DNA from: Palsa-513 sp050010595
Lineage (GTDB): Bacteria; Actinomycetota; Thermoleophilia; Solirubrobacterales; Solirubrobacteraceae
Reading direction: 5' to 3'
Assembly (NCBI GenBank): GCA_050010595.1
Contig: JBEKKS010000006.1
Location: 67,737-131,736, forward strand
DNA: 64,000 nt
Shown: positions 1 through 8,873 of the stretch, piece by piece
Layout of the letters: each line of letters begins with the position of its first letter
Position numbering within the stretch: position 1 is the stretch's first letter
Translations under genes and position numbers: made by a program
Notes under the pieces: model-generated
Told to the model about the DNA's origin: nothing
What the model saw: only the letters and a program-made list of their open reading frames with translations
The model's database searches: none

Positions 1-1367
1 CAGCCGGCCGCGACGAGGAACGCGAGCTGGTAGCCGCCTGTGAGCGCGCTCGCGAGCGGATGGCCGAGACGCGCGAGCGCCTTTGTGCGATCCGTCGAGA
101 TCGTGCCGAGGATCGCGACGCCAAGGGCGCCCGCTACCTGCATCGAGACGTTGACGACGCCCGACGCCAGCCCCGCGTCGCGCGGCGGCACATTGGCCAT
201 TGCCATCGTCAACAGCGGCACCGAGGCCGAGCCCATGCCGAGGCCCATCAGCGCGAACGCGAAGAAGACCAGCGGGAAGTAGTGGCCGTGCACGCTGATC
301 TGCGACAGCAGCGTCACGCCCGCGAACACGCAGACGATTGCGGGCATCAGCACGCGCTTCGGGCCGAAGCGCGCTACGAGGCGCGCCGTGATGCCTAGCG
401 ACATGAAGGCGACGACGAGGGTCATCGGCAGGAATGCGAGGCCGGTCTGCAGCGCACCGTAGCCGAGCACGTGTTCGAGGTAGAGCGTGCCGATGAAGAA
501 GCAGCCGTACATCCCGATGAACAGGCACGAGCGCACGATGCTCGAGCTCATCAGCCCGCGCACGTTGAAGATGTGCAGCGGCATGATCGGGTTTCGCAGG
601 CGCGCCTCGAGCGCCACGAAGGCGCCGATCAGAGCCAGCGCGACGCCGCCGAAGCCGAGCGTGTGGACTGAGCCAAGGCCGTACTCGCTCGACTTCACGA
701 TCGCGTAGACGAGCAGCATCAGCCCGCCCGTGATCAGCACCGAGCCGAGCACGTCGATCCCCCCGCGCCAGCCGATCCCCTCGTTCTCACGGACAAGCAC
801 CGCTCCAAGTCCGAGTGCGACCAGGCCGATCGGAAGATTGATGAAGAAGATCCAGTGCCAGTTCAACGCTTGCGTGATCGCGCCGCCGGCGAGTAGTCCG
901 ATCGACCCACCGCCGACAGCGACGAAGATGTAAGCGCTCATCGCCCTCGCGCGCTCGCTTGGCTCCGAGAACTCCGTCGCGATGATCGCCAGGATCACCG
1001 ATGTCGAGAGCGAGCCCGACAGGCCCTGGACGAAGCGCGCCCCGATCAGCAATCCCTGGCTGTTGGCGAGCCCGCAGACCGCCGATGCCACGGTGAAGAT
1101 CGCCAGGCCGGTGAGGAACGTCTTCTTGCGCCCGATCAGGTCCCCGAGCCGTCCCGACATCAGCAGGAACCCGCCGAACGCGACCATGTAGGCGTCGATC
1201 ACCCAAGCGAGACCGGCCTGCGTGAAGTGCAGGTCGTGCTGGATCTTCGGTAGCGCGACGTTGACGACCGTCAGGTCGAGGACGTTCATCAGCATCGCCA
1301 GGCAGACGACGACGAGCGCCATCCAGCGGCGACGTGACTCCTGCTCAGCGGTCATTGCCTGCGCCAT
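1..1367 (-). CDS. MFS drug exporter, DHA2 (EmrB/QacA-like) family, 3' end outside the window
   Basis: Likely a 14-span proton-driven multidrug exporter of the inner membrane. Reading the complementary strand from an ATG at 1367 gives an open frame to the window edge (about 455 residues). Near the N-terminus are the DHA2 signature LDLTVVNVALP and the loop motif GRLGDLIGRKK, followed by repeated hydrophobic segments. Family members are usually 470-520 residues, so only the C-terminus is missing. An in-frame ATG four codons in (1355) is an alternative start. It is divergent from the MarR regulator at 1404, which probably controls it; only about 36 bases separate the two starts. The substrate cannot be told from sequence. 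Confidence 0.88.
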   Translation of the reverse strand, partial: MAQAMTAEQESRRRWMALVVVCLAMLMNVLDLTVVNVALPKIQHDLHFTQAGLAWVIDAYMVAFGGFLLMSGRLGDLIGRKKTFLTGLAIFTVASAVCGLANSQGLLIGARFVQGLSGSLSTSVILAIIATEFSEPSERARAMSAYIFVAVGGGSIGLLAGGAITQALNWHWIFFINLPIGLVALGLGAVLVRENEGIGWRGGIDVLGSVLITGGLMLLVYAIVKSSEYGLGSVHTLGFGGVALALIGAFVALEARLRNPIMPLHIFNVRGLMSSSIVRSCLFIGMYGCFFIGTLYLEHVLGYGALQTGLAFLPMTLVVAFMSLGITARLVARFGPKRVLMPAIVCVFAGVTLLSQISVHGHYFPLVFFAFALMGLGMGSASVPLLTMAMANVPPRDAGLASGVVNVSMQVAGALGVAILGTISTDRTKALARLGHPLASALTGGYQLAFLVAAG

Positions 1368-1397
1368 GGAAGCAACACCATCCCGTTCGTTGGTCGC

Positions 1398-1417
1398 GCT
1401 ACGATGCTCACTGTAGC
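1398..1417. promoter_or_regulatory. Candidate operator in the MarR/exporter divergent region
   Basis: An inverted repeat, gctac-N10-gtagc, lies between the divergent starts of the exporter and the MarR gene and overlaps the upstream ATG of marR. Position and symmetry fit an autoregulatory MarR site, but the half-sites are short, so this is weak evidence. Confidence 0.35.
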
Positions 1418-1853
1418 AATGACGATCAACCAGCCAGCGATAGTGCGTACCAGAGGGACTTTGCCGCTATTGACGCGTCTCTCAAAGGTCGTCTATCGGC
1501 GTAGCACCGACGAGTTGCTGGGGATGAGCTTGCGCCATTACGTCGCGCTCGCGTATCTGCGCGATGTCGAGCAGGCGTCGCAGCAGCTGATGTGCTCGAT
1601 CTTTGGGATTGACGCGAACAACATGGTGTTGCTGCTCAACGAGCTCGAGGAAGCAGGCCACGTCGAGCGGCGGCGCGATCCCGCGGATCGCCGTCGCCAC
1701 ATCGTGGAGCTGACGGCCGCCGGACACGGCGCACTCGCGCAGGCCGAGGACGCGCTGGAAGCGATCGAGGACGACGTGCTCGCGGCGCTCGGCCCCGAGG
1801 ACCGCGCGACCCTGCGCGATCTGCTCGCTCGCGCCCTCGCCGGCACCGGCTAG
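1404..1853 (+). CDS. MarR-family transcriptional regulator
   Basis: A 149-residue winged-helix regulator. The recognition-helix region (NNMVLLLNELEEAGHVE) is followed by the acidic/basic wing RRRDPADRRRHIVELT, the MarR signature, and a C-terminal dimerisation helix. In-frame ATG at 1419 and GTG at 1443 are alternative starts; none has a clear ribosome binding site. Divergent placement next to a DHA2 exporter suggests it represses that pump and itself, with ligand binding relieving repression. Confidence 0.85.
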   Translation: MLTVAMTINQPAIVRTRGTLPLLTRLSKVVYRRSTDELLGMSLRHYVALAYLRDVEQASQQLMCSIFGIDANNMVLLLNELEEAGHVERRRDPADRRRHIVELTAAGHGALAQAEDALEAIEDDVLAALGPEDRATLRDLLARALAGTG

Positions 1854-1878
1854 CTAGATCGCGTCGCGCAGGTAGCGC

Positions 1879-2337
1879 TCAGTCCGCCATCGGGATCGCG
1901 AGCAGCGCGACGCGGCTGTGCTGGAGCAGGGAGTGTGACAGCGTGCCGGCGAGCATCTCCTGAACGCCGTGGAGGCTGCGCGTTCCGGTGATGATCAGAT
2001 CGGCGTCGAGGCTCTTTGACGCGTCGATCACCGCCTGCCAGACGCTCGTCGTGAGGGTCACGTTGTGGGCGCTGGCGTCCAGTCCGGCTGCCTTGGCCAG
2101 GTCAGCGCCTTTCTGCGCGACGCCTGCGGACTGCTTCTCGGCACTGGCGCCGGCGTCGCCGAGCTCTTCGCCAAGGTAGGGGGCGAGCACCGCGTAGCGG
2201 GCGACGATGTGCTCGACCGGCTCCCACACGTGCAGGACCTTTGCGCTCGCGCCCGGAAACAGGCGCGCGGCGACCGCGATCGCGTGCTCGGCGCGGTCCG
2301 ATCCGTCGAAGCAGATCAACTGGGTGGGGGCGGGCAT
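1879..2337 (-). CDS. Universal stress protein (UspA family)
   Basis: A 152-residue single-domain Usp protein. It opens with the beta-strand LICFDGSD and ends with the nucleotide-binding loop GTRSLHGVQEMLAGTLSHS and a final strand VALLAIP. The loop matches the ATP-binding Usp pattern (G-x2-G-x9-G-S/T) only loosely. I chose the ATG at 2337 because GGAG lies about 7 bases upstream; an upstream frame to 2379 has no such site. Probably a cytoplasmic stress-resistance protein. Confidence 0.85.
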   Translation of the reverse strand: MPAPTQLICFDGSDRAEHAIAVAARLFPGASAKVLHVWEPVEHIVARYAVLAPYLGEELGDAGASAEKQSAGVAQKGADLAKAAGLDASAHNVTLTTSVWQAVIDASKSLDADLIITGTRSLHGVQEMLAGTLSHSLLQHSRVALLAIPMAD

Positions 2338-2441
2338 TCGGGTCTCCAGTCGATCGCGGGCGGGGGCTTGTCGCACCATAGCTCACCGTTCGCTCCGACC
2401 CTGGCCGCTGAGATGATTAGCGACTCACAGAGAGAAGAAAC

Positions 2442-2546
2442 ATGTATTGGACGTTTTACAACGTCGACCCTATTCTGATGTCTCCCTCTCCTCCGTGCAA
2501 CGCCCCCGCGAGAAGTTCTAAAAGCCTCGGGGGCTTTGCACTTTAA
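2442..2546 (+). CDS. Possible 34-residue small ORF (or small RNA)
   Basis: A short AT-richer stretch upstream of uspA holds an ATG preceded by the purine-rich sequence agagagaagaaa. It opens a 34-codon frame (starting MYWTFYNVDP) that ends in TAA inside the hairpin region 2495-2546. No relative is recognised. It could equally be a short non-coding transcript ended by that hairpin. Confidence 0.25.
   Translation: MYWTFYNVDPILMSPSPPCNAPARSSKSLGGFAL
2495..2541. terminator. Bidirectional terminator hairpin after the LysR gene
   Basis: Long inverted repeat: gtgcaa-n-gcccccg pairs with cgggggc-n-ttgcac. Nested inside is AAAGCC-ccCGA-GGCTTT (read on the minus strand). It sits immediately beyond the LysR stop codon (TAA at 2545-2543) and probably ends that transcript; it could also end a plus-strand transcript of the 2442 small ORF. 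The T-tract is short. Confidence 0.6.
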
Positions 2547-3454
2547 GGGGTCCGGTTCGCGACTTCGTCAGGTGCGGCGAGCGCAAGGAACGCTTCGAGT
2601 ACGGGCGAGCGCTCGCTGCTCGCCCAGGCGAGGGAGAGCTCGATCATCGGTGAGGGGTCGGCAAGCGGGCGGAACGTCACGCCTGGGCGGTCGGTGTCGC
2701 CGACCGAGGCAGGGACCAGCGAGACGCCGAATCCGCTGGCGACGAGAGCGATGATCGTCTGCATCTCGGCAACCTCCTGCACCTCCTCGGGCAAACCGCC
2801 TGCGCCGCCCATCAACGACGCGAGCGGGGTCCACAGCCCCGGTGCTTCGCTCCGGCGCAGGATCACGAACGTCTCGCCCTGCAGATCGCTGGCGCGCAAG
2901 CGTGACTTGGCGGCGAGCAGATGCGCCTCCGGCAGCGCCACGACCATGTGCTCGCGATGGATCACGGCGAGCTCCAGGCCCGGTGCGAGCGTCGCCGCGC
3001 GCAGCGGGCCGCGGATCACGCCGACATCGATCCGCCCATGGCTCAGAGCGTCAAGCTGCTCCGCGGTGGGAAGCTCGCGCAGGTGCAGGTCTACGTCGGG
3101 ATGGCGGCTCGCGAAGTCGCGCAAGATCGTCGGTAGCACCGGGCTGAACATTGCCGACCCGACGAAGCCGACCGACAGCGAACCGATCTCCCCGGCGGCT
3201 ACGCGGCGTGCGGTCTCGGCCCCTCGGTCGACCGCCTCGAGGATCATGCGTGCAGACACGAGAAAGCTCGCCCCCGCCGCCGTCAGCTCGACGCGGCGTC
3301 GATTGCGAACCAGCAGCGTCACGCCGATCTCTGCCTCGAGCGCGCGGATCTGCTGGCTGAGCGGTGGCTGCGAGATGTGCAGCCGCGTCGCGGCACGGTG
3401 GAAGTGCAACTCCTCGGCGACCGCGACGAAGTAGCGCAGATGGCGCAGTTCCAT
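2543..3454 (-). CDS. LysR-type transcriptional regulator
   Basis: 303 residues, the usual LysR length. An N-terminal helix-turn-helix (MELRHLRYFVAVAEELHF, then AATRLHISQPPLSQQIRALE) is followed by the wing RNRRRVELTAAG and a periplasmic-binding-protein-like effector domain from about residue 90. Its target is unknown: the neighbouring two-component genes are divergent, about 100 bases away, and uspA lies downstream on the same strand beyond a terminator. Confidence 0.92.
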   Translation of the reverse strand: MELRHLRYFVAVAEELHFHRAATRLHISQPPLSQQIRALEAEIGVTLLVRNRRRVELTAAGASFLVSARMILEAVDRGAETARRVAAGEIGSLSVGFVGSAMFSPVLPTILRDFASRHPDVDLHLRELPTAEQLDALSHGRIDVGVIRGPLRAATLAPGLELAVIHREHMVVALPEAHLLAAKSRLRASDLQGETFVILRRSEAPGLWTPLASLMGGAGGLPEEVQEVAEMQTIIALVASGFGVSLVPASVGDTDRPGVTFRPLADPSPMIELSLAWASSERSPVLEAFLALAAPDEVANRTP

Positions 3455-3558
3455 GGTTGCGCTGGAGCCTACGCGCAGACCGGGCAGCTGGAGAGGGTCG
3501 CGACAGTGGAGAATGTAAGGCGCGGCTCTGGGGTGCCCCAGATCCCCCCGGCTCAGTG

Positions 3559-4707
3559 ATGCCCGAAATCGAGAACGAACAGGAACACGAAGCGAGCGCG
3601 CTGGCGACCAGCAACGCGATCGAGATCCTCGCCGACGTGCTCGCGCGCAGTGAGGAGGAGGGGGTCGGCGACGACTTCTACAGCCGCCTCTGCGAGGGCA
3701 TCACGCGCTGCACCTCGATGCGTCGCCTGCTGATCTTCCGCTACGACTCGGCGCGCCGGCGGGTGCACGCCGCAGGCAGCTATGGCGTCGATCTCGCGCT
3801 GTTCTCGGACTTCTACTTCAGCGCTGAATCGGCGCCGTTTGCGATGCGCGCGCTGGCCGAGGACCGTGTGCTCGAGGCCTCATACGAGGATCTCGTCCGC
3901 GAGTTGCCGGCCGACTACGTCGATCGGCTTGGTGCCAAGACTGCCTTCTGCACGCCGATGGCCGCGCGTGGGCGCTGGCTCGGCGTGATCCTCTCCGACC
4001 GCGGCGGCGACGACGCACCGCTCTCCTCGGCCGAGCGTGAGGTTCTCTGGACGGTCGGCAAGATTGCCGCGCTCGCCGCGATGGCTCGCGCGGCCACCCG
4101 CCAGTACGAGCGCGCGATGCAGCTCGAGGCGCGGATCGATCTTGCGCGCGAGCTGCACGAGAGCGTCGTCCAGCGCCTGTTCGGGATCTCGCTCGCGCTG
4201 TCCGGCGACCAGCCGCTTGACGAGGAAGCTCGTCGTCGCTGCGCCGACGAGCTCCAGCAGGCGCTTGGCGAGCTGCGCAGCACGATCCAGCGACCGCTTG
4301 GGCGCCCGCTCCCGCAAACCAAGACGACGCTGCGCGAGGAGCTCGAGCGGCTGCGCCACGAGCACCCTGAGCTCGGCATCGAGATCGACGGTGGCGGGGC
4401 GGCCGATCTGAGCGTGCCTGCGGAGCTCGAGGCGCTTGCGCAGTCGGTGCTGGCGGAGGCGATCCGCAACACGCAAAAGCACGCGCAGGCAACGCGTGTC
4501 GGAGTTCACACCGAGCTGCGCGACGGCGCATTCGTTCTCGAGATCACCAACGACGGGGTCACGCGCGCACCCGGCGTCGCCGGAATGGGCTTGCGCCTCG
4601 CTGGCTTCGAAGCGCTCCAAGCGGGCGGGTTGCTCGAGTTCGGCGCGCGCGAGCGGGACCGCTGGCAGGTGCGGCTCGTGGTGCCGTTCGGCGGTGACGC
4701 TACGTGA
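3559..4707 (+). CDS. GAF-domain sensor histidine kinase (NarL-partner type)
   Basis: 382 residues from ATG 3559. A GAF-like sensory domain spans roughly residues 20-175. It is followed by a HisKA_3-type dimerisation helix with RELHESVVQR (phospho-acceptor His200) and a C-terminal HATPase domain with NTQKHAQATRV (N-box) and GMGLRLAGFEAL (G-box). No membrane segment is seen, so it is probably a cytoplasmic sensor. The stop overlaps the start of the response regulator by four bases, so the two form a translationally coupled two-component system. The signal is unknown. Confidence 0.88.
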   Translation: MPEIENEQEHEASALATSNAIEILADVLARSEEEGVGDDFYSRLCEGITRCTSMRRLLIFRYDSARRRVHAAGSYGVDLALFSDFYFSAESAPFAMRALAEDRVLEASYEDLVRELPADYVDRLGAKTAFCTPMAARGRWLGVILSDRGGDDAPLSSAEREVLWTVGKIAALAAMARAATRQYERAMQLEARIDLARELHESVVQRLFGISLALSGDQPLDEEARRRCADELQQALGELRSTIQRPLGRPLPQTKTTLREELERLRHEHPELGIEIDGGGAADLSVPAELEALAQSVLAEAIRNTQKHAQATRVGVHTELRDGAFVLEITNDGVTRAPGVAGMGLRLAGFEALQAGGLLEFGARERDRWQVRLVVPFGGDAT

Positions 4708-5348
4708 GCATCTCGCACGAGCTCGATCGCGCGGCAGGTCCCGGCGATGACGAGGTCAAGCTGAGGGTTCTGATCGTTGACGATCACGACGTCGTCCACT
4801 GGGGCTTTCGGCTGATGCTCGGCAATCAGCCATGGGTCGAGCGCTGCGTCAGCGCGCGCAACGCCGCCGAGGCCTATGCGCTCGCGGACCGCTACAAGCC
4901 CGATGTTGCGCTCGTCGACCTCTTCATCGGAGAGGAGTCTGGCCCCGAGATCTGCGCGCAGCTGTGCGAACGTTCGCCCGACACGCACATCCTGCTGATT
5001 TCCGGTGCAGGCCGGATTTCGCCCGGCGCCGCGAAGGCGGCCGGCGCCGCAGGATTCATCCCGAAAGACTGGGGCGCCGCCGACATCGCGCGTGCGGTGC
5101 GCATGGTCGGGCTTGGTATGACGGTCTTCCAGCCACAGGTCGATACCGACGCGCCGCCGCTCTCCTCGCGCGAGCGAGAGGTCCTCGACCTGATCGCGAA
5201 CGGCTCGACCAACCGCGAGATCGCCGCAGCGCTGCATCTCTCGCCGCACACGATCAAGGAGCACACGAGCTCGCTCTACCGCAAGCTCGGCGCCCGCAAC
5301 CGCGCAGAAGCAGTGCAGCGCGCCCAGCGTCTCGGACTCTCCGGGTGA
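4704..5348 (+). CDS. NarL/FixJ-family response regulator
   Basis: 214 residues from a GTG that overlaps the kinase stop (GTGA). The receiver domain has LIVDDHD, the phospho-acceptor Asp72 in VALVDLF and a conserved lysine in FIPKDW. The C-terminal LuxR-type helix-turn-helix (LSSREREVLDLIANGSTN, then REIAAALHLSPHTIKEH) binds DNA. A weak GC hairpin follows the stop. It is the output partner of the upstream kinase; target genes cannot be inferred. Confidence 0.92.
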   Translation: MSISHELDRAAGPGDDEVKLRVLIVDDHDVVHWGFRLMLGNQPWVERCVSARNAAEAYALADRYKPDVALVDLFIGEESGPEICAQLCERSPDTHILLISGAGRISPGAAKAAGAAGFIPKDWGAADIARAVRMVGLGMTVFQPQVDTDAPPLSSREREVLDLIANGSTNREIAAALHLSPHTIKEHTSSLYRKLGARNRAEAVQRAQRLGLSG

Positions 5349-5352
5349 ATCC

Positions 5353-5375
5353 GCCCGCGAGTATCATGCGCGGGC
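5353..5375 (+). terminator. Weak hairpin after the response regulator
   Basis: gcccgcg and cgcgggc form a 7-bp stem with a 9-base loop just after the stop codon of the response regulator. No T-tract follows, so termination is uncertain. Confidence 0.3.
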
Positions 5376-5415
5376 GTTGGCGGCTGCCCGCGCCCGCTCA
5401 CATGCTCGAGGACAG

Positions 5416-7002
5416 ATGAAGCGACGCGTGGCGATAATCGCCGGAGGCGGCCCGGCGGGCCTCACCGCTGCCCTCGAGCTGCTCGAGCACACCGACGTCA
5501 TCCCGATCGTCTACGAGGCCGAGGCGATGGTTGGCGGCTTGGCGAAGACCGTCAACTACCACGGCAACCGAATCGACATCGGCGGTCACCGCTTCTTCTC
5601 GAAGAGCGCGCGGGTCATGCATTGGTGGACGCGGATCCTGCCACTCCAGCGCCTCGCCGCCGACGAGCTCGGCGGCTGGATCGCCGACGCCGGGGGCGGC
5701 GACGGCCCCGATCCGCAGCAGGCGGAGCTCGTGATGCTCGTGCGCGAGCGGCGCTCACGGATCATGTACCTGCGCCGGATGTTCGACTACCCGGTGAGCC
5801 TCAACCAGACGACGATCCGCAACCTCGGCGCGGCCCGGATGGTTCGGATCGGAGCGAGCTACCTGCGTGCACGCCTGCGCCCGATCCGCAACGAGTCCTC
5901 GCTCGAGGACTTCATGGTCAACCGCTTCGGGCGCGAGCTCTACTCGACGTTCTTCGAGGACTACACCGAGAAGGTCTGGGGCGTGCCACCGAGCGACATC
6001 AAGCCCGAGTGGGGTGCGCAGCGGATCAAGGGGCTCTCGATCTCCCGCGCCCTCGGCCACGCTCTGCGCAGCATGCTCCCGTCTCGGCGGAGCAGCGATA
6101 TTTACCAGCGAGGCACCGAGACGAGCCTGATCGAACGTTTTCTCTACCCCAAGCGCGGTCCCGGCCAGCTCTGGGAGGAGGTCACGCGGCGAGTCATCGA
6201 GCGTGGCGGGCAGGTGATCCTCGGCGTCGCGGTGACGGCCCTGCACACCGACGAGGAGCAGATTGTCGCGGCCTCGGTGCGCGACAGCGCGGGCAACGTC
6301 ACGCGCGTCGAAGGCGACTTTTTCTTCTCGTCGATGCCGATCCGCGAGCTCGTCGCTGGGCTTGACGCGGACGTGCCTGCGCCGGTGCGCGAGGTCGCGC
6401 AGGGGCTGTCCTACCGCGACTTCATCACGGTCGGCGTGCTGCTTCGTGCTCCCGGTGGTGGCCTTGCCGGTATGCGCGACAACTGGATCTACGTGCAGGA
6501 GCCCGATGTGAAGGTCGGACGCCTCCAGATCTTCAATAACTGGAGTCCCTACCTCGTCAAGGATCCGGACACCGTTTGGGTCGGCATGGAGTACTTCGCC
6601 AATGAGGGCGACGAGCTCTGGTCGATGGCCGCGGAGGACTTCGCGCAGTTCGCAATCGGCGAGCTCGTTTCGTTGGGACTGGTGGCGCGCGAGGACGTGC
6701 TCGATCACACCGTGCTCCACGTGCCCAAGGCCTATCCGGCCTACTTCGGTACCTACGAGCGGTTCGCGGAGCTGCGTGAGTACCTCGACCGCTTCACGAA
6801 CCTCTTCCTGGTCGGGCGCAACGGCATGCACCGCTACAACAACCAGGATCACTCGATGCTCACGGCGATGGTCGCGGTCGAGAACATCGCCGCCGGGGTC
6901 ACGACCAAGGAAAACATCTGGTCGGTCAACGTCGAGCAGGAGTATCACGAGACGAAGCAGGCGCAGGACCCGGCGCAGGTCGGCGCCGTGGCGGCGGGAT
7001 GA
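5416..7002 (+). CDS. FAD-dependent oxidoreductase, UDP-galactopyranose mutase/amine oxidase-like
   Basis: 528 residues; ATG 5416 has a GAGGA site upstream. The N-terminus is a Rossmann dinucleotide-binding fold (VAIIAGGGPAGLTAALE). It continues with GGLAKTV and GGHRFFSKS, motifs of the family that includes UDP-galactopyranose mutase and protoporphyrinogen oxidase-like flavoproteins. FFEDYTEKVWG and the C-terminal FAD contact MHRYNNQDHSM are also typical. Such proteins often act on sugar nucleotides in envelope polysaccharide synthesis, but no sugar genes adjoin it here, so the substrate is open. A strong hairpin begins in its stop codon. Confidence 0.75.
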   Translation: MKRRVAIIAGGGPAGLTAALELLEHTDVIPIVYEAEAMVGGLAKTVNYHGNRIDIGGHRFFSKSARVMHWWTRILPLQRLAADELGGWIADAGGGDGPDPQQAELVMLVRERRSRIMYLRRMFDYPVSLNQTTIRNLGAARMVRIGASYLRARLRPIRNESSLEDFMVNRFGRELYSTFFEDYTEKVWGVPPSDIKPEWGAQRIKGLSISRALGHALRSMLPSRRSSDIYQRGTETSLIERFLYPKRGPGQLWEEVTRRVIERGGQVILGVAVTALHTDEEQIVAASVRDSAGNVTRVEGDFFFSSMPIRELVAGLDADVPAPVREVAQGLSYRDFITVGVLLRAPGGGLAGMRDNWIYVQEPDVKVGRLQIFNNWSPYLVKDPDTVWVGMEYFANEGDELWSMAAEDFAQFAIGELVSLGLVAREDVLDHTVLHVPKAYPAYFGTYERFAELREYLDRFTNLFLVGRNGMHRYNNQDHSMLTAMVAVENIAAGVTTKENIWSVNVEQEYHETKQAQDPAQVGAVAAG

Positions 7003-7041
7003 CCCCCCATTCGGGGGGTCAGACCCCCTTGCTTGGGGGGA
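7001..7041. repeat. REP-like GC palindromes (terminator candidate)
   Basis: A perfect hairpin, gacccccc-attc-ggggggtc (7001-7020), starts in the stop codon of the preceding gene. A second imperfect one, accccc-ttgctt-gggggg, follows at 7022-7041. The junction ggggtcagacccc is itself palindromic, so several pairings exclude each other. It resembles the ggggtcagacccc elements dispersed in many bacterial genomes. It may stop transcription before fabH, though there is no T-run. Confidence 0.6.
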
Positions 7042-7115
7042 CCTGCGGGCGCTCGACGTATCCGATCGTCCGCTTTCGGGTAGAAGTGCCTATGCACGCC
7101 AAGCGGAGGCCATAG

Positions 7116-8108
7116 GTGGCGTCGACAGCGACGCGAGCGGCAGCCGCAGCGTCGCTGCCGCTCGTCGGCAGCGCGGGGATCGTCGGCGTCGGTGGAGCGC
7201 TTCCGCCGCGACGCGTGGACAATGCCGAGGTCACGCCGTTGATCGGCGTCTCCGATGAGTGGATCGTCAAGCGCACGGGGATCCACGCGCGCCGCTACGC
7301 TGACCCACGCGACCGCCTCGCCGACCTGGCCGTCGGCGCGGCCGAGGTCGCGCTGCGCGACGCAGGTGTCGCCGGCGCGAGCATCGACCTCGTGCTCGTC
7401 GCGTCCTGTTCGCAAGACTCGGTGATGCCGAATGCAGCGCCGGAGGTCGCGCATGCGATCGGTGCGCGGGACGCGGGAGCGTTCGACATCGGCAGCGCGT
7501 GCACTGGATTCATCGCGGCGCTCGCCGCTGCGCGTGGAATGCTGCTGACCGGCGCCTCGCGCGCAGCGCTCGTGATCGGCGCCGAGATAATGTCGCGACA
7601 CGTCGATCCGCACGACCGCAACACGGCGGCGCTGTTTGGCGACGGCGCTGGAGCCGTCGTGTGCCGCGCGGGAACTGGTGGGACGATCGGACCGGTTGTA
7701 CTCGGCGCCGACGGCGCGCACGCCGGGCTGATCGTTGCCGATCGCGACACGCAGCTGCTGGCGATGGAGGGTCACGAGACCTTCAAGCAGGCGGTCCGCA
7801 GGCTCGGGGAGGCAACGCTTGCTGCATGCGAGCAGGCCGGTACGGAGCTCCACGAGATCGACCTGTTCATCTACCACCAAGCCAATAGCCGCATCCTCGC
7901 CTCGCTCGCCGAGCGCCTCCAGCTTCCGGCCGAGCGCGTGCTCGACCGGATCGCCGAGCACGGCAACACGTCCGCAGCGAGCGTGCCGCTCGCGCTCGCC
8001 GATGCCCGTGCCGAGGGTCGGCTGCGGCCCGGCGCGCGCGTGTTGCTGGCCGCCGCCGGCTCCGGCTTTACCTGGGGTGCAACGGTCGTCGAATGGGGTG
8101 GCGCATGA
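7116..8108 (+). CDS. fabH: 3-oxoacyl-ACP synthase III
   Basis: Starts fatty-acid synthesis by condensing an acyl-CoA primer with malonyl-ACP. It has 330 residues from a GTG with GGAGG about six bases upstream. The complete Cys-His-Asn triad is visible: Cys129 in GSACTGF, His254 in YHQANSRI and Asn284 in HGNTSAAS. It is first in the operon fabH-fabG-acpP-fabF-accD-fabI, and its stop overlaps the fabG start (ATGA). Whether it prefers acetyl or branched primers cannot be seen. Confidence 0.95.
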   Translation: MASTATRAAAAASLPLVGSAGIVGVGGALPPRRVDNAEVTPLIGVSDEWIVKRTGIHARRYADPRDRLADLAVGAAEVALRDAGVAGASIDLVLVASCSQDSVMPNAAPEVAHAIGARDAGAFDIGSACTGFIAALAAARGMLLTGASRAALVIGAEIMSRHVDPHDRNTAALFGDGAGAVVCRAGTGGTIGPVVLGADGAHAGLIVADRDTQLLAMEGHETFKQAVRRLGEATLAACEQAGTELHEIDLFIYHQANSRILASLAERLQLPAERVLDRIAEHGNTSAASVPLALADARAEGRLRPGARVLLAAAGSGFTWGATVVEWGGA

Positions 8109-8854
8109 GCGCCACGGAGTTGCGGCGGCCCGAGGGCGCCTGCGCGGTTGTCACCGGCGCTTCGCGCGGGATTGGCGCTGCGATCGCCCTCGCGCTCGCG
8201 GTCGATGGCTGGCCGGTCGCCGTCAACTACCGCGCCGATGCCTCCGGAGCTGCTGCGACCGTGGCGGCGATCGAAGCAGCGGGAGGGCGTGCAATATCCG
8301 CCCAGGCCGACGTCGCCGATCCGCAGAGCCCGCCACAGCTCCTTGACGCCGTACACGAGCAGCTTGGGCCGATCGGCGTCCTCGTCAACAATGCCGGCGT
8401 GCGGGCTGACGGGCTCGCGCTCTCGCTGAGCGACGATGACTGGCAGCGCGTGCTCGACACGAACCTCGGGGGCACCTACCGTCTAACGCGCGCGGTGCTG
8501 CGCGAGATGATCCGCGCCCGCTTCGGGCGCGTCATCAACATCGCCTCGGTGATCGGGCCGCGTGCGAACGCCGGCCAGGCGAACTACGCCGCCTCGAAGG
8601 CGGCGGTGATTGCCTTTACCAAGACCGCGGCAGTCGAGGTCGCCCGCCGTGGGGTCACGATCAACGCTGTCGCCCCAGGCCTGATCGAGACAGATATGAC
8701 CGAGGACATCCCGCCGGTACTCAGCGATCGAGTTCCCGCGCAGCGCGCCGGGACGCCCGCCGAAGTCGCGGCGGCCGTTAGCTTCCTCGCCTCCGAGCGT
8801 GCGAGCTACATCACTGCAACCACCATCTACGTCGACGGCGGGCTTTCCGCCTAA
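8105..8854 (+). CDS. fabG: 3-oxoacyl-ACP reductase
   Basis: NADPH-dependent reduction of 3-oxoacyl-ACP in the elongation cycle. This 249-residue short-chain dehydrogenase has the cofactor loop TGASRGIG (residues 17-24), NNAGV, and the catalytic YAASK (Tyr161, Lys165). The C-terminus ends in the typical YVDGG. The start overlaps the fabH stop (ATGA), indicating translational coupling. Confidence 0.94.
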   Translation: MSATELRRPEGACAVVTGASRGIGAAIALALAVDGWPVAVNYRADASGAAATVAAIEAAGGRAISAQADVADPQSPPQLLDAVHEQLGPIGVLVNNAGVRADGLALSLSDDDWQRVLDTNLGGTYRLTRAVLREMIRARFGRVINIASVIGPRANAGQANYAASKAAVIAFTKTAAVEVARRGVTINAVAPGLIETDMTEDIPPVLSDRVPAQRAGTPAEVAAAVSFLASERASYITATTIYVDGGLSA

Positions 8855-8873
8855 TCACGCGAAAGGAAGCGAA

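Noticed and set aside
1..1367. Several short plus-strand frames in the first 1.4 kb
   Set aside because: They are antisense to a continuous DHA2 exporter reading frame on the minus strand with clear family motifs.
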